Part shown: piece by piece, positions 1 to 9,056 of the stretch
How positions within the stretch are numbered: the first letter of the stretch is position 1
How the letters are laid out: each line of letters starts with the position of its first letter
Source of the DNA: Methylorubrum thiocyanatum
Lineage (GTDB): Bacteria > Pseudomonadota > Alphaproteobacteria > Rhizobiales > Beijerinckiaceae
Reading direction: 5' to 3'
Assembly (NCBI GenBank): GCA_014138645.1
Contig: JACJIB010000008.1
Span: 1 to 64,000, forward strand
Length of the DNA: 64,000 nucleotides
Program-made: the position numbers and the translations under genes
The notes under the pieces: model-generated
The model's database searches: none
The model's input: the letters and a program-made list of their open reading frames with translations, nothing else
Told to the model about the DNA's origin: nothing

Positions 1-296
1 TTGACGTAGGTGGCGTCGATGGCGTTGGCCTCGCCGGTCCATCCGGCCTTGGCCAGGGCGACCAGCATCGCCTTCCAGAAGCCGCGCCGGGACCAACGAT
101 TGAAGCGGTTGTAGATCGTGGTGGGCGGACCGTACTCCGACGGGCAATCGCACCAGCGACAGCCCGTCTTCACGACGTGGATGATGCCGGAGATGACCTG
201 CCGGTCGTCGTTGCGTTCGGGCCCGGGCTGGTTCTTGGGCATGAACGGTTCGATGACCACCCACTGCTCGTCCGACAGCCAGAACAAGTCCGCCAT
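1..296 (-). CDS. IS5-family transposase, N-terminal part (cut by window edge)
   Basis: The reverse strand from ATG at 296 reads MADLFWLSDEQWVVIEPFMP and continues open to base 1. This matches the N-terminal DUF4096-type domain of IS5 transposases, including the family-typical stretches around IYNRFNRWSRRGFWK and the start of the first catalytic region near AIDATYVK, where the first Asp of the DDE triad lies. About 98 residues are visible. The remaining catalytic residues are outside the window, so I cannot say whether the gene is intact or whether a second frame exists, as is common in IS5 relatives. Confidence 0.75.
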   Translation of the reverse strand, partial: MADLFWLSDEQWVVIEPFMPKNQPGPERNDDRQVISGIIHVVKTGCRWCDCPSEYGPPTTIYNRFNRWSRRGFWKAMLVALAKAGWTGEANAIDATYV

Positions 297-375
297 GGCG
301 CGCCTCCCTGTCTCAAGGTGCACCATTGAAGCCACATTACGTCGACAGATCAAAACCTTGATAGGGTTTTGACCC
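1..375 (-). mobile_element. IS5-type insertion sequence, end fragment
   Basis: This is one end of an insertion sequence that runs off the left edge of the window. It holds the 5' part of a transposase gene read leftward. The element appears to end near 375, where the outward sequence starts with GGGTCAAAACCC and is followed by TA, as expected for IS5-like elements that target TA. The other end and the target duplication are outside the window, so the boundary is inferred from one end only. It lies beside an integrase gene, consistent with a mobile region. Confidence 0.7.
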
Positions 376-428
376 TAGGAGGTCTGCGGAGCCATTTTCC
401 GTCCGCCTTTTCGAAGGCTCCCAACGGC

Positions 429-1958
429 TCAAACGGGAATTTCGGCCTCGCGATCCGTGTGAGCGAGCGTGTACCGTGGGAACAGCTCCATCTCGCTTGC
501 CATCATCCTGACCGTGAATCCTCCGTACTTCCGGCCCTCGGTGTCCGGTGCGTGACCCTGGATGGCGTCGAGGACCGAGTCCCTCATCCCGCCCTGCCGC
601 CCGCGTGTCTTGAAGCTGTGCCGCCAGCCGTGGTTGGGGTCCACGCCGACGTCGGTGATCCCGAGCTTCCGGACCCAGGCCGCCAGTCGTTCCCCAACCT
701 TCTTCGAGAGCGGGTTGGCGTCCGAACCGCCGCGGCCCCGCGCCTTGTCGAAGAACAGCTCCTTCGATCGTGTGTCGACATAGTCGAGGAAACCCATCTC
801 GATCAGGTGCGGGTGGATCGGGACGTCGCGGAACCGCTTCGTCTTCACCGTGCCGGCTTCCGGCGTGATGCGAAAGAACCGCACCCCGCCCTCGAAGCGA
901 ATGTCCTCGCGGCGCAGCTGCATCACCTCGCCGACCCGTGCGCCGGAATAGGCACACAGCCAGGGCACCCAGCGGCGGGCCGCAGCCTGCTCGGCGCTCA
1001 GGCGACCCCGCTGGGACGCGAGGGATGCCGCGAGGATGGTCGTGATCTCCGCCTCCGTGAAGAAGCGTTCGCGCAGGACGGGTCCCTCGACCACCTTCAC
1101 GCGCAAACCGGCGCAAGGGTTCGCGGCGATCTTCCGCTTGCCCTGCATCCACCCGAACAGCGCCTTGGCCGAAGCGAGGTAGACATCGCGGATGGTCTTG
1201 TCGGCGCGCCCGTCCGTGGCCAGGGCGTCGACCCAGTCGGCGATGTTGTCCGGCGTGACGCGCGCCAGATCGTCGTGTCCGACGGACGCCTCCAGCGTCG
1301 CGAGAGCCGGCCGCCACCGCTTCCGGGTCGAGGCGGCGAGCTTCGATGCCTCGGCGTACTTCGAGAACCACTCGTCGAGCGGCAGGGCGACCGTGACCGG
1401 CTTGGCCGGCATCTTGGGAAAGCGCCCGGCCATCGGATCCGGGCTGAAATCCCCGTCGAGATACTTCAGGCTCTGCGTGTTCGCCTGAAGGATCGCCTTG
1501 GCGATCGCATACTCCAGGGAGCCTCGCGTCTCCGGATCGACGACCAACCCTTTTCGGGCGAGGTGACCGTCAATCTCCGGCCCGTACAGTCGCAGGAACG
1601 CCTTGCGGTTCGTCGAACCGGTATCCTCCACGAACCGCTCGATGATCCCGGTCGTGGCCAGGTTGTAGACCGGCGAGAACCGGCCGACTTGGAACTTGGC
1701 GATCAGGTCGTCGTAGACCTCGCCCGCGATGGCGTTGACTTCAAGCAGGTTGAGCCGCCGCACGCCGGCCCGCAAGTTGGCCCAGCGGGCTTCGACCTGG
1801 GCGGCATGCGCGGCGTGGCGGCGCTTGGCCTCGCCGACGTCCTTCGTCGCGAGGCTCGCCTTCTCCTCCCGCCGGCCGACGAGGGCCAGCAAGTCCTTTG
1901 GGACCCGCCTTCGGAACCAGAAGACGCCGGTCTTCGGATGGGGCCAGGGGCGCGACAT
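429..1958 (-). CDS. Tyrosine site-specific recombinase (phage/island integrase)
   Basis: The protein is 509 aa. It should integrate and excise the mobile element next to tRNA-Ser by strand exchange through a covalent 3'-phosphotyrosine. The catalytic tetrad is visible: Arg341 in YSGARVGE, His443 and Arg446 in HGWRHS, and Tyr478 in RKYGGF. The N-terminus (SRPWPHPKTGVFWFRRRVP) is the DUF6538-type region usual in this integrase class. I chose ATG 1958 because that domain starts there; an in-frame start at 1994 would only translate a tandem DNA repeat (1970-1995). The gene reads away from the tRNA, so the element body should lie to the left. It looks intact. Confidence 0.9.
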   Translation of the reverse strand: MSRPWPHPKTGVFWFRRRVPKDLLALVGRREEKASLATKDVGEAKRRHAAHAAQVEARWANLRAGVRRLNLLEVNAIAGEVYDDLIAKFQVGRFSPVYNLATTGIIERFVEDTGSTNRKAFLRLYGPEIDGHLARKGLVVDPETRGSLEYAIAKAILQANTQSLKYLDGDFSPDPMAGRFPKMPAKPVTVALPLDEWFSKYAEASKLAASTRKRWRPALATLEASVGHDDLARVTPDNIADWVDALATDGRADKTIRDVYLASAKALFGWMQGKRKIAANPCAGLRVKVVEGPVLRERFFTEAEITTILAASLASQRGRLSAEQAAARRWVPWLCAYSGARVGEVMQLRREDIRFEGGVRFFRITPEAGTVKTKRFRDVPIHPHLIEMGFLDYVDTRSKELFFDKARGRGGSDANPLSKKVGERLAAWVRKLGITDVGVDPNHGWRHSFKTRGRQGGMRDSVLDAIQGHAPDTEGRKYGGFTVRMMASEMELFPRYTLAHTDREAEIPV

Positions 1959-1969
1959 CGCCAGAACCA

Positions 1970-1995
1970 CGTGTGTACCACCCGTGTGTACCACC
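1970..1995. repeat. Two perfect 13-bp tandem repeats in front of the integrase gene
   Basis: CGTGTGTACCACC occurs twice head to tail immediately upstream of the integrase start at 1958. Repeats at this place are good candidates for arm-type binding sites of the integrase, excisionase or a repressor controlling it. The repeat is seen directly; the function is inference. Confidence 0.6.
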
Positions 1996-2031
1996 GGACG
2001 GCCGCTGAGTCGCTGTTTCCCTAGGGGATCG

Positions 2032-2052
2032 CTGAAAAGAAACGCTTTTCAG
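2032..2052 (-). terminator. Hairpin downstream of tRNA-Ser, possible terminator
   Basis: CTGAAAAG and CTTTTCAG form a perfect 8-bp stem around a 5-base loop just 3' of the tRNA. No long T run follows on the minus strand, so termination is plausible but unproven. The hairpin also lies inside the likely attachment region. Confidence 0.4.
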
Positions 2053-2056
2053 GATG

Positions 2057-2150
<94 letters not shown>

Positions 2151-2271
2151 AGAGGTGTCGCATCGACGGGATGCGCCCTAGCATGCGAAGCGCGGCCCCA
2201 CAAGTCGGCTTCGTATGAGATGTGCGCGCTAACAGGCTGAGCCCTTGCGGAGAGGGGGAGCTGCGGTGTTC

Positions 2272-3594
2272 ATGCCACCGATGTCCGACCTCTTCGCCTC
2301 CGCCGGCCTCGATGCCGCCGCACCTCGGCCGCTTGCCGATCGTCTGCGCCCGCGCCGGCTGTCAGAGGTCGTGGGACAAGAGCATCTAACCGGACCCGAC
2401 GGAGCGCTGACCCGCCTGCTTGCTTCGCGCTCCCTTGGCTCGCTGGTGTTCTGGGGACCGCCCGGCACCGGCAAGACCACCGTGGCGCGGCTTCTCGCGC
2501 ATGAGACCGAACTGCACTTCGAGCAGATCTCCGCGATCTTCTCCGGCATCGCCGACCTGCGGAAGGTGTTCGAGGCGGCCCGCAAGCGGCGGGCGACCGG
2601 TCAGGGCACCCTTTTGTTCGTCGATGAGATCCATCGCTTCAACCGGTCACAGCTCGATGCCTTCCTGCCGGTGATGGAGGATGGGACCGTTACGCTCGTC
2701 GGCGCGACGACGGAGAATCCGTCGTTCGAACTGAACGCCGCTTTGCTGTCGCGTGCCCGCGTGCTGCTGTTCCGCGCGCTGGATGCGACCGCGCTGGCCC
2801 GGTTGCTGGCCCGGGCCGAAGAGATGGAGGGCCAGGCGCTCCCCCTCGACGAGGAGGCCCGCGCCGCGCTGGTCCGCATGGCCGATGGCGACGGGCGGGC
2901 CGCGCTAACCCTGGCGGAAGAGGTCTGGCGCTCGGCCCGTCCCGGCGAAATCCTGGATGCGGAGAAGCTCCAGACCCTCGTTCAGCGCCGGGCGCCGATC
3001 TACGACAAGGCGCAGGAGGGGCATTACAACCTCATCTCCGCGCTGCATAAGACCGTGCGCGGCTCGGATCCGGATGCGGCGCTGTACTATCTCTGCCGGA
3101 TGCTCGATGCCGGTGAGGACCGGCTGTTCATCGCCCGGCGCCTCGTGCGGATGGCCGTGGAGGATATCGGGCTTGCCGATCCGCAGGCCCTCGTCGTGGC
3201 CAACGCGGCCAAGGACGCCTTCGATTTCCTCGGTTCGCCCGAGGGCGAATTGGCGCTGGCGCAGGTCACCGTCTACCTCGCCTGCGCCCCGAAATCGAAC
3301 GCGGTCTACACCGCCTACAAGGCGGCGACGCGGGTCGCGAAGGCCGCCGGCTCGCTCGCGCCGCCGCGCACGATCCTCAACGCTCCCACGGGGTTGATGA
3401 AGCGCATCGGCTACGGCGAGGGCTATCGCTACGACCATGACGAGCCCGACGCCTTTTCGGGTCAGGATTACTGGCCCGAGGCCCTCGGGCGCCAGCATTT
3501 CTACGAGCCGACCGACCGGGGCATGGAGACCCGTTACCGGGAGCGTCTGGCTTACTGGGAACGGCTGCGGCAGGAGCGGCGCGGCGAAGACTGA
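2272..3594 (+). CDS. rarA: Replication-associated recombination protein A (RarA/MgsA AAA+ ATPase)
   Basis: The protein is 440 aa and belongs to the clamp-loader-like AAA+ ATPases that act at stalled replication forks. Walker A GPPGTGKTT lies near residue 62, Walker B LLFVDEIHRF near 114 and sensor 1 LVGATTENPSFEL near 143. The C-terminal half with LISALHKTVRGSDPDAALYY is the RarA tetramerisation region. Start choice: ATG 2272 lies about 11 bases after a purine-rich AGGGGGAG stretch; ATG 2281 (MSDLFAS) is equally in frame and may be the true start. It is transcribed away from tRNA-Ser and is the first core gene after the mobile edge. Confidence 0.93.
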   Translation: MPPMSDLFASAGLDAAAPRPLADRLRPRRLSEVVGQEHLTGPDGALTRLLASRSLGSLVFWGPPGTGKTTVARLLAHETELHFEQISAIFSGIADLRKVFEAARKRRATGQGTLLFVDEIHRFNRSQLDAFLPVMEDGTVTLVGATTENPSFELNAALLSRARVLLFRALDATALARLLARAEEMEGQALPLDEEARAALVRMADGDGRAALTLAEEVWRSARPGEILDAEKLQTLVQRRAPIYDKAQEGHYNLISALHKTVRGSDPDAALYYLCRMLDAGEDRLFIARRLVRMAVEDIGLADPQALVVANAAKDAFDFLGSPEGELALAQVTVYLACAPKSNAVYTAYKAATRVAKAAGSLAPPRTILNAPTGLMKRIGYGEGYRYDHDEPDAFSGQDYWPEALGRQHFYEPTDRGMETRYRERLAYWERLRQERRGED

Positions 3595-3628
3595 TCATCC
3601 ACGGCCATTCAAGGGACCTCGACCGATC

Positions 3629-5125
3629 ATGCAGGCTTACGCGACGCTCACCGCCACCTTTGCCCGCCTCGGCGCGCTGGAGGATGCGAGCGGCATCCTC
3701 GGTTGGGACACGCAGACCCAGATGCCGGACGGCGCCTCCGACACCCGCGGCGAGCAACTCGCCGTGCTGAGCGTGCTCGCCCACGAGATCCTGACCGATC
3801 CCCGCAACGCCGAGCGGTTCGATGCGGCGGAGGCGGAAGGACAGCTCGGCCTATGGGAGCGGGCGAATCTGCGCGAGATGCGCCGGGCCTATGCCCACGC
3901 CTCGGCCGTGCCGGGCGATCTCGTCGCGGCGGCGTCGAGAGCGGCGACCCGCTGCGAGATGATCTGGCGCGAGGCGCGGCGCGACTCGGACTTCGCGCGG
4001 CTGCGCCCGCATCTCGAGGAGGTGCTGCGGCTGCGGCGTCTCGTCGGCGAGGCCAAGGGTGCGGCGCTCGGGCTCGATGCCTACGACGCGCTGCTCGACG
4101 GCTACGATCCCGGCATGCGGCGTGCCCGCATCGATCCGATCTTCGCCGAGCTGCGGGCCGTGCTGCCGGATCTTGTCGCCGCGGTGCGCGAGCGGCAGGC
4201 GGCCGAGCCGTCGCCCCTGCCGCTGCCGGGGCCGTTTCCCGTCGAGGTCCAGCGGGAGATCGGCCTCAGGCTGATGCGGGCGGTCGGGTTCGATTTCGCG
4301 CGGGGGCGGCTCGATGTCAGCCTGCACCCGTTCTGCGGTGGCGCCACCGACGATGTCCGTATCACCACCCGCTACGACGAAGCGAGCGCCACCGGCGCGC
4401 TGATGGGCGTGCTGCACGAGACCGGCCACGCGCTCTACGAACAGGGCCGCCCGTCGGCGTGGCGCCACCAGCCCGTCGGGCAGGCGCGCGGCATGAGCCT
4501 GCACGAGAGCCAGTCGCTGCTGGTCGAGATGCAGGCCTGCCGCTCGGCCGAGTTCTGCGCCTTCCTCGCGCCGACCCTGCGTCACGCGTTCGGCGGCGAG
4601 GGTCCGGCCTGGGACGCGGAGAACCTGCACCGCCTCTACACCCGTGTCGAGCCGGGCTTCATCCGGGTGGACGCCGACGAGGTGACCTATCCGGCCCACA
4701 TCCTGCTGCGTTACCGCCTGGAGACGGCGATGATCGCGGGCGACCTCACGGTCGCCGACCTGCCCGGCGCCTTCAACGACGGCATGAAGGAGCTGCTGGG
4801 CCTTACCGTCCCCGATGACCGGCACGGCTGCCTTCAGGACATCCACTGGCCCGGCGGCAGCTTCGGTTACTTCCCGACCTACACCCTCGGGGCGCTGGCG
4901 GCCGCACAGCTCTTCAAGGCCGCCTGCGCCGCCCATCCCGGCATCCGTCCGGGGCTCGCCGCGGGCGATTTCTCGCAGCTGCGCGGCTGGCTGCAGGAGA
5001 ATGTCCATGCTCGCGCGAGCCTGATGGAGACGGACGAATTGCTGATCGCCGCCACGGGTCAGCCGTTGGGCGCGCAGGATTTCCTGGCGCATCTGCGTCG
5101 CCGCTATCTCGGCGCGCAGGGCTGA
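3629..5125 (+). CDS. Carboxypeptidase, M32 family (thermostable carboxypeptidase 1 type)
   Basis: The 498-aa protein matches the usual M32 length of about 500. It should be a cytosolic metallocarboxypeptidase that removes C-terminal residues from peptides. The zinc motif HETGH is at residues 263-267, and the downstream ligand glutamate sits in HESQS at 292-296, the hallmark pair of this family. The conserved DEVTYPAHILLRYRLE stretch follows. It begins 34 bases after rarA and may be co-transcribed with it. Substrate preference cannot be told from sequence. Confidence 0.93.
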   Translation: MQAYATLTATFARLGALEDASGILGWDTQTQMPDGASDTRGEQLAVLSVLAHEILTDPRNAERFDAAEAEGQLGLWERANLREMRRAYAHASAVPGDLVAAASRAATRCEMIWREARRDSDFARLRPHLEEVLRLRRLVGEAKGAALGLDAYDALLDGYDPGMRRARIDPIFAELRAVLPDLVAAVRERQAAEPSPLPLPGPFPVEVQREIGLRLMRAVGFDFARGRLDVSLHPFCGGATDDVRITTRYDEASATGALMGVLHETGHALYEQGRPSAWRHQPVGQARGMSLHESQSLLVEMQACRSAEFCAFLAPTLRHAFGGEGPAWDAENLHRLYTRVEPGFIRVDADEVTYPAHILLRYRLETAMIAGDLTVADLPGAFNDGMKELLGLTVPDDRHGCLQDIHWPGGSFGYFPTYTLGALAAAQLFKAACAAHPGIRPGLAAGDFSQLRGWLQENVHARASLMETDELLIAATGQPLGAQDFLAHLRRRYLGAQG

Positions 5126-5225
5126 GCATCGGGCCGTCCGTGTCACGGATCGGGGATTGCGCTCCGAGGCCGGGGGCCGTAACGGGGCCGCCCTCCCCTT
5201 TTCGTATCCAAGCGATCCGATCCCC

Positions 5226-6473
5226 ATGGCGGCCTGCGGCCTCGATTTCGGCACGTCCAACACCACCCTCGGGATCGGCGCGGGCAATCGCCCGGTCCTG
5301 GTGCCGCTGGAGGGCGCACACCGCACCCTGCCGAGCGCGATCTTCTTCGCGCCCGGCCGCGACGCGCAGATCGGGCGGGCGGCGATCGAGGCCTATGTCG
5401 AGGGCACGCCCGGCCGGCTGATGCGGGCGCTCAAATCCGTGCTCGGCTCGCCCCTGATCGAGGAGACCACGCCGGTCGGGCGGGAGCGCATCCGTTTCCG
5501 CGATGTGATCGCCCGCTACCTCACCCTGGTGAAGACGCGCGCCGAGGCGGAGGCCGGCGTCGCTCTCGACACCGTGGTGCATGGCCGCCCGGTCCACTTC
5601 GTCGACAACGACCCGGCGGCGGACCGCAGGGCGGAGGACACGCTGCGACAGATCGCCGAAAGCATCGGCTTTCGCCACGTCCGATTCCAGTACGAGCCGA
5701 TCGCCGCGGCGCTCGATTACGAGCGCACGGTGACGTCGGAGGAGATCGCGCTGATCGCCGATATCGGCGGCGGCACTTCGGATTTTTCCATCGTGCGCCT
5801 CTCGCCCGCGCGGCACCGGCGCGACGAGCGCGCCGAGGACATCCTGGCCAATGACGGCATCCGCATCGGCGGCACCGACTTCGACCGCAACCTCAGCCTC
5901 GGCGCGGTGATGCCGCTCCTCGGGCTCGGCAGCCCGATGAAGCGGGCGGACCTCGCGGTGCCGAGCGCCTATTTCCACGATCTCGCCACGTGGTCGAGCA
6001 TCAACCGGCTCTACAATCCCAAGACCCTGCGCGAGATCGACGAAGTGGTGCGCGATGCCGCCCGGCCGGAACTCGTCTCACGGCTGCGCAACGTGGTCGA
6101 GGCGGAGCGCGGGCATTCGCTTGCCATGGCGGTGGAGGGGGCCAAGATCGCCGCCTCCGACCGGGGCATCGGCGCGGTCGATCTCGAATGGGTCGAGCCG
6201 GGCCTGTCGGCCGAGGTGGATCGCACGCGGCTCGCGGGCCACACGGACGACCTCGCGCACCGCATGGCGCAGCGGATCGGCCGCTGCCTCGATCAGGCGG
6301 GCCTCTCGGCCGAGCGGATCGACGCGCTGTTCCTCACCGGCGGCTCGACCGGCCTGCCGCATGTCCGCGCGGCCTTGACCGGTTGCGTGCCGGGCGCGCG
6401 GGTGGTCGATGGCGACACGTTCGGCTCGGTCGGGCTCGGGCTCACCCTGGAGGCGGCACGCCTCGCCGCCTGA
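5226..6473 (+). CDS. Hsp70-family ATPase, YegD-like
   Basis: The 415-aa protein contains the Hsp70/actin-type ATPase fold: phosphate loop 1 LDFGTSNTTLGIG at residues 5-17, phosphate loop 2 ADIGGGTSDFSIV near 178 and adenosine motif LFLTGGSTGLPHVRAAL near 368. It is much shorter than DnaK (about 640) because the substrate-binding and lid domains are absent, as in E. coli YegD. The role is therefore ATPase-only and uncertain. The ATG at 5226 was chosen because the family starts directly at the first phosphate loop; a TTG at 5157 would add 23 residues of unlike sequence. No strong ribosome site is visible. Confidence 0.85.
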   Translation: MAACGLDFGTSNTTLGIGAGNRPVLVPLEGAHRTLPSAIFFAPGRDAQIGRAAIEAYVEGTPGRLMRALKSVLGSPLIEETTPVGRERIRFRDVIARYLTLVKTRAEAEAGVALDTVVHGRPVHFVDNDPAADRRAEDTLRQIAESIGFRHVRFQYEPIAAALDYERTVTSEEIALIADIGGGTSDFSIVRLSPARHRRDERAEDILANDGIRIGGTDFDRNLSLGAVMPLLGLGSPMKRADLAVPSAYFHDLATWSSINRLYNPKTLREIDEVVRDAARPELVSRLRNVVEAERGHSLAMAVEGAKIAASDRGIGAVDLEWVEPGLSAEVDRTRLAGHTDDLAHRMAQRIGRCLDQAGLSAERIDALFLTGGSTGLPHVRAALTGCVPGARVVDGDTFGSVGLGLTLEAARLAA

Positions 6474-6563
6474 GGCGGCGATCGTTCGCGACCGGCGGAA
6501 CCTTCGCCCGCGGCGGCGGCCTATCCCGGACGCTTCCGGGTCGACGGAAGCCCATCCGCCGAG

Positions 6564-6923
6564 ATGAGACCCCGCATGTCCCCCACATCGAACCGTCCCC
6601 GTTTTCAGACGGCGGGTATCGCCGTGTTCGCCGCCCTCCTGACCCTCCCGGCGGGAGCGGCCTTCGCCCAATCGGCCGGCGATCCGGCCAGCCCCGGCGG
6701 CGCGCGAACCAGCGGAAGCGGCTCGGACAACGGCGCCGGAGGCGCGGCGGCCGGCTCCGGCGGTGGGTCCGGTCAGGCACCGGGCAGCGGCTCGGAGACC
6801 GGACAGGGCGGCGATACCAGCGCCCGCGGCGGCGGTTCTTCCAGCGCTGGGCAGACCGGAACCGGCATGGGCGGATCGGCCGGGACCGGAATGTCCCGCG
6901 GCGGCAGTGGCACGGGACGCTGA
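6564..6923 (+). CDS. Glycine/serine-rich secreted protein, unknown function
   Basis: The 119-aa product has a clear Sec signal peptide: a basic start, a hydrophobic stretch around AGIAVFAALLTLPAGAA and an AFA cleavage site near residue 36. The mature part is almost entirely Gly, Ser, Thr and Gln with no recognisable domain, so it is probably disordered in the periplasm or on the surface. ATG 6576 is an alternative start. The gene stands between the Hsp70-like gene and the pseudouridine synthase. I do not recognise a family; it may be lineage-specific. Confidence 0.6.
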   Translation: MRPRMSPTSNRPRFQTAGIAVFAALLTLPAGAAFAQSAGDPASPGGARTSGSGSDNGAGGAAAGSGGGSGQAPGSGSETGQGGDTSARGGGSSSAGQTGTGMGGSAGTGMSRGGSGTGR

Positions 6924-7056
6924 GGCCCACCGCCTGCATCCGAACCGGCTGCGGCTCTGACCCGGCCATGCGCTGCACGCGGTCGCGGCGGGGGATTCTG
7001 CCGTGCGAGTCGCCGCAGCGCTTTGCGCCGTCATCTCAGGATGATAGCAGCGGCAC

Positions 7057-8397
7057 ATGAAGGGACGTCCTCCACATCGCGGGTCCGGCGCGAAACGCGG
7101 GCCCGGCGGCTTCGCCCCGCGGGCCGGCACCGGACCGCGCACATCCGCCAAGGAGGCCGCGCAGCGCGCCGCCCGCAATCGCGGCGAGGATGCCGGCGAA
7201 CGCTCGCCCTGGGATGACAGCGCAGCGATCGAGGCCGCTCCCCGCCCGAAGCGCCCGCCCAGGGCTGCCGCTCCGAAAGCGGACGCACCGCGCACCGGTG
7301 CCAAGGCCGCTGTCGCCCGCGCGCCCCGTGCCGAGGCCCCTCCCCCGGCGGCCGGCCCGACGCGCCGGGAGCAGCGCGCCGCCGCCTCGGCGACGCTGGC
7401 GAGCGGCGTGCAGACGCTGACCGTCGCCCCCGACGAGGCCGGGATGCGCATCGACCGCTTCCTAGGCGCACGCTTCCCTCAGCTTCCCTTCACCCGCGTG
7501 CAGAGCATCGTCCGCAAGGGCGAGTTGCGGGTCGATGGCAAGCGCGCCAAGCCGAACGACCGGCTGGAGCCGGGTTCGAGCGTGCGCGTGCCGCCGCTGA
7601 AGCTCGAACAGCCGACCGACCGTCCGCGCAGCGCCGCCAAGGTCGAGGGGGACGCCGAGTTCCTGCGTTCGCTGATCCTCTACGAGGACGCGGACATGAT
7701 GATTCTCAACAAGCCGTTCGGCCTCGCGGTCCAGGGCGGGTCGGGCACCGTGCGCCACGTCGACGGTCTGCTCGAGGCGTTGACCGGGCCGGACGGGCAG
7801 CGCCCGCGCCTCGTCCACCGCCTCGACAAGGACACCGCCGGCTGCCTGATCGTCGCCAAGACCCGGCTCGCGGCCGCGACGCTGGCCAAGAGCTTCCGCT
7901 CCCGCGCGGCGCGTAAGATCTACTGGGCACTGGTGGCGGGCGTGCCGCGCACCCGCCAGGGCCGGGTCTCGACCTATCTCGTCAAGGATGAGCCGACCGA
8001 TGCCGATGCGCGCATGAGGGTAGCCAAGCATGGCGACGAGGGGGCGAGCCATGCGCTGACCTACTACGCCACCGTCGATCAGGCGGCGCAGAAGCTCGCT
8101 TGGCTTTCCCTGAAGCCCGTGACCGGCCGGACGCACCAGCTGCGCGCCCACGCTGCCCATATCGGCCATCCGATCGTCGGCGACCCGAAATACTTCGACG
8201 TCGAGAACTGGGAGTTGCCCGGCGGCATCCAGAACCGCCTGCACCTGCTTGCCCGCCGCATCGTGATCCCGCACCCGCGCACCGGTCAGCCGGTCGATAT
8301 CAGTGCCCCGCTCCCGCCGCACATGGCGCAGAGCTGGAACCTGCTCGGCTTCGACGCCGCCCGCTACGACCCGATCGTCGAGGCGCCGGAAGCCTGA
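7057..8397 (+). CDS. RluA-family pseudouridine synthase (RluC/RluD type) with long N-terminal extension
   Basis: The 446-aa protein should isomerise uridines in 23S rRNA. After about 125 residues of Arg/Ala/Pro-rich sequence, an S4 RNA-binding domain begins near residue 130 (MRIDRFLGARFP). The catalytic motif HRLDKDTAG is at 254-262, with the nucleophile Asp257. The motif GRTHQLRAH lies near 366. RluC and RluD are normally about 320 aa, so the basic low-complexity N-terminus is an addition that may help bind RNA. The exact rRNA position modified cannot be assigned; RluC-like is likelier because of the S4 domain and sequence style. Confidence 0.9.
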   Translation: MKGRPPHRGSGAKRGPGGFAPRAGTGPRTSAKEAAQRAARNRGEDAGERSPWDDSAAIEAAPRPKRPPRAAAPKADAPRTGAKAAVARAPRAEAPPPAAGPTRREQRAAASATLASGVQTLTVAPDEAGMRIDRFLGARFPQLPFTRVQSIVRKGELRVDGKRAKPNDRLEPGSSVRVPPLKLEQPTDRPRSAAKVEGDAEFLRSLILYEDADMMILNKPFGLAVQGGSGTVRHVDGLLEALTGPDGQRPRLVHRLDKDTAGCLIVAKTRLAAATLAKSFRSRAARKIYWALVAGVPRTRQGRVSTYLVKDEPTDADARMRVAKHGDEGASHALTYYATVDQAAQKLAWLSLKPVTGRTHQLRAHAAHIGHPIVGDPKYFDVENWELPGGIQNRLHLLARRIVIPHPRTGQPVDISAPLPPHMAQSWNLLGFDAARYDPIVEAPEA

Positions 8398-8638
8398 CCG
8401 GCGCCGGAGCGTTTCACGAAAGCGAGGAGCGTCTTGGAAGATGGTTCTCGCGCCATAGCTTTTGCACAATCGGGATGCTGCGTGGACGGGGAGAGGACGA
8501 GATGCTTCTATCGTCTCTCCGTCCAAACCCGACGGCCGTTGCCGACCTTGCGGGGCGATGGGTTAGGGTCGCGCTTGCCGTCGGGACGTTCGAAGGTCGC
8601 CCCGCCGCCGGAAGCCGTGCAACGAGGTTCAGGATCGC

Positions 8639-9037
8639 ATGAGGCTCGTCACGCTGTTGCCCGTCGCGCTCGCCGGCTTGCTCTGTGCCGCTGCGCCCGT
8701 CGGCGCGACGCCGCCCGGCAATGGAGCGCAGGGACAGGTTCAAGGACAATCGCAAGCGCAACCCCAGGGGCAGCCCCAGGGGCAGCCCCAAGGACAGCCC
8801 CAAGGACAGCCCCAGGCCGGCCTACCGCCTGCCTCCCAGGCGGCACCGGGATCGCGGGCGCAGGGTCAGGGGGCACGTCCAGGCGAACGTCGCCGCCGCA
8901 TCTCCTATGCGGCCTGCAACCGTGAATCGCACCGCCGCAAGCTTTCCGGCGGCGCGCGCCGCCGCTTCCTCGTCCGTTGCCGCCTCGGCTACGAGCGGCG
9001 CCCGGCTTCCCAGCCGGCGCCGTCCCGCAGACCATGA
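8639..9037 (+). CDS. Secreted Gln/Pro-repeat protein, unknown function
   Basis: The 132-aa product starts with a signal peptide (MRLVTLLPVALAGLLCAAAP, cleavage likely after VGA). A low-complexity part rich in Gln, Pro and Gly follows, containing four PQGQ units encoded by perfect 12-base DNA repeats. The C-terminal 60 residues are strongly basic, with two cysteines (YAACNRESHRRKL and LVRCRLGY). No family is recognised. The two Cys and conserved-looking Arg spacing suggest a small folded tail, but that is inference. Its stop overlaps nothing; the HAD gene begins 20 bases later. Confidence 0.6.
   Translation: MRLVTLLPVALAGLLCAAAPVGATPPGNGAQGQVQGQSQAQPQGQPQGQPQGQPQGQPQAGLPPASQAAPGSRAQGQGARPGERRRRISYAACNRESHRRKLSGGARRRFLVRCRLGYERRPASQPAPSRRP
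8762..8809. repeat. Four 12-bp tandem repeats (CCCCA-AGG/GGG-CAG) inside a coding region
   Basis: Four head-to-tail 12-base units encode Pro-Gln-Gly-Gln. The first two are identical (CCCCAGGGGCAG), as are the last two (CCCCAAGGACAG). The identity at silent positions points to recent duplication by slippage, so the copy number may differ between strains. Confidence 0.8.
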
Positions 9038-9056
9038 GCCACGGGGCTTCCCGGCC

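Noticed and set aside
8762..8809. Repeat array as a CRISPR
   Set aside because: Units are 12 bases without spacers and encode a continuous peptide repeat.
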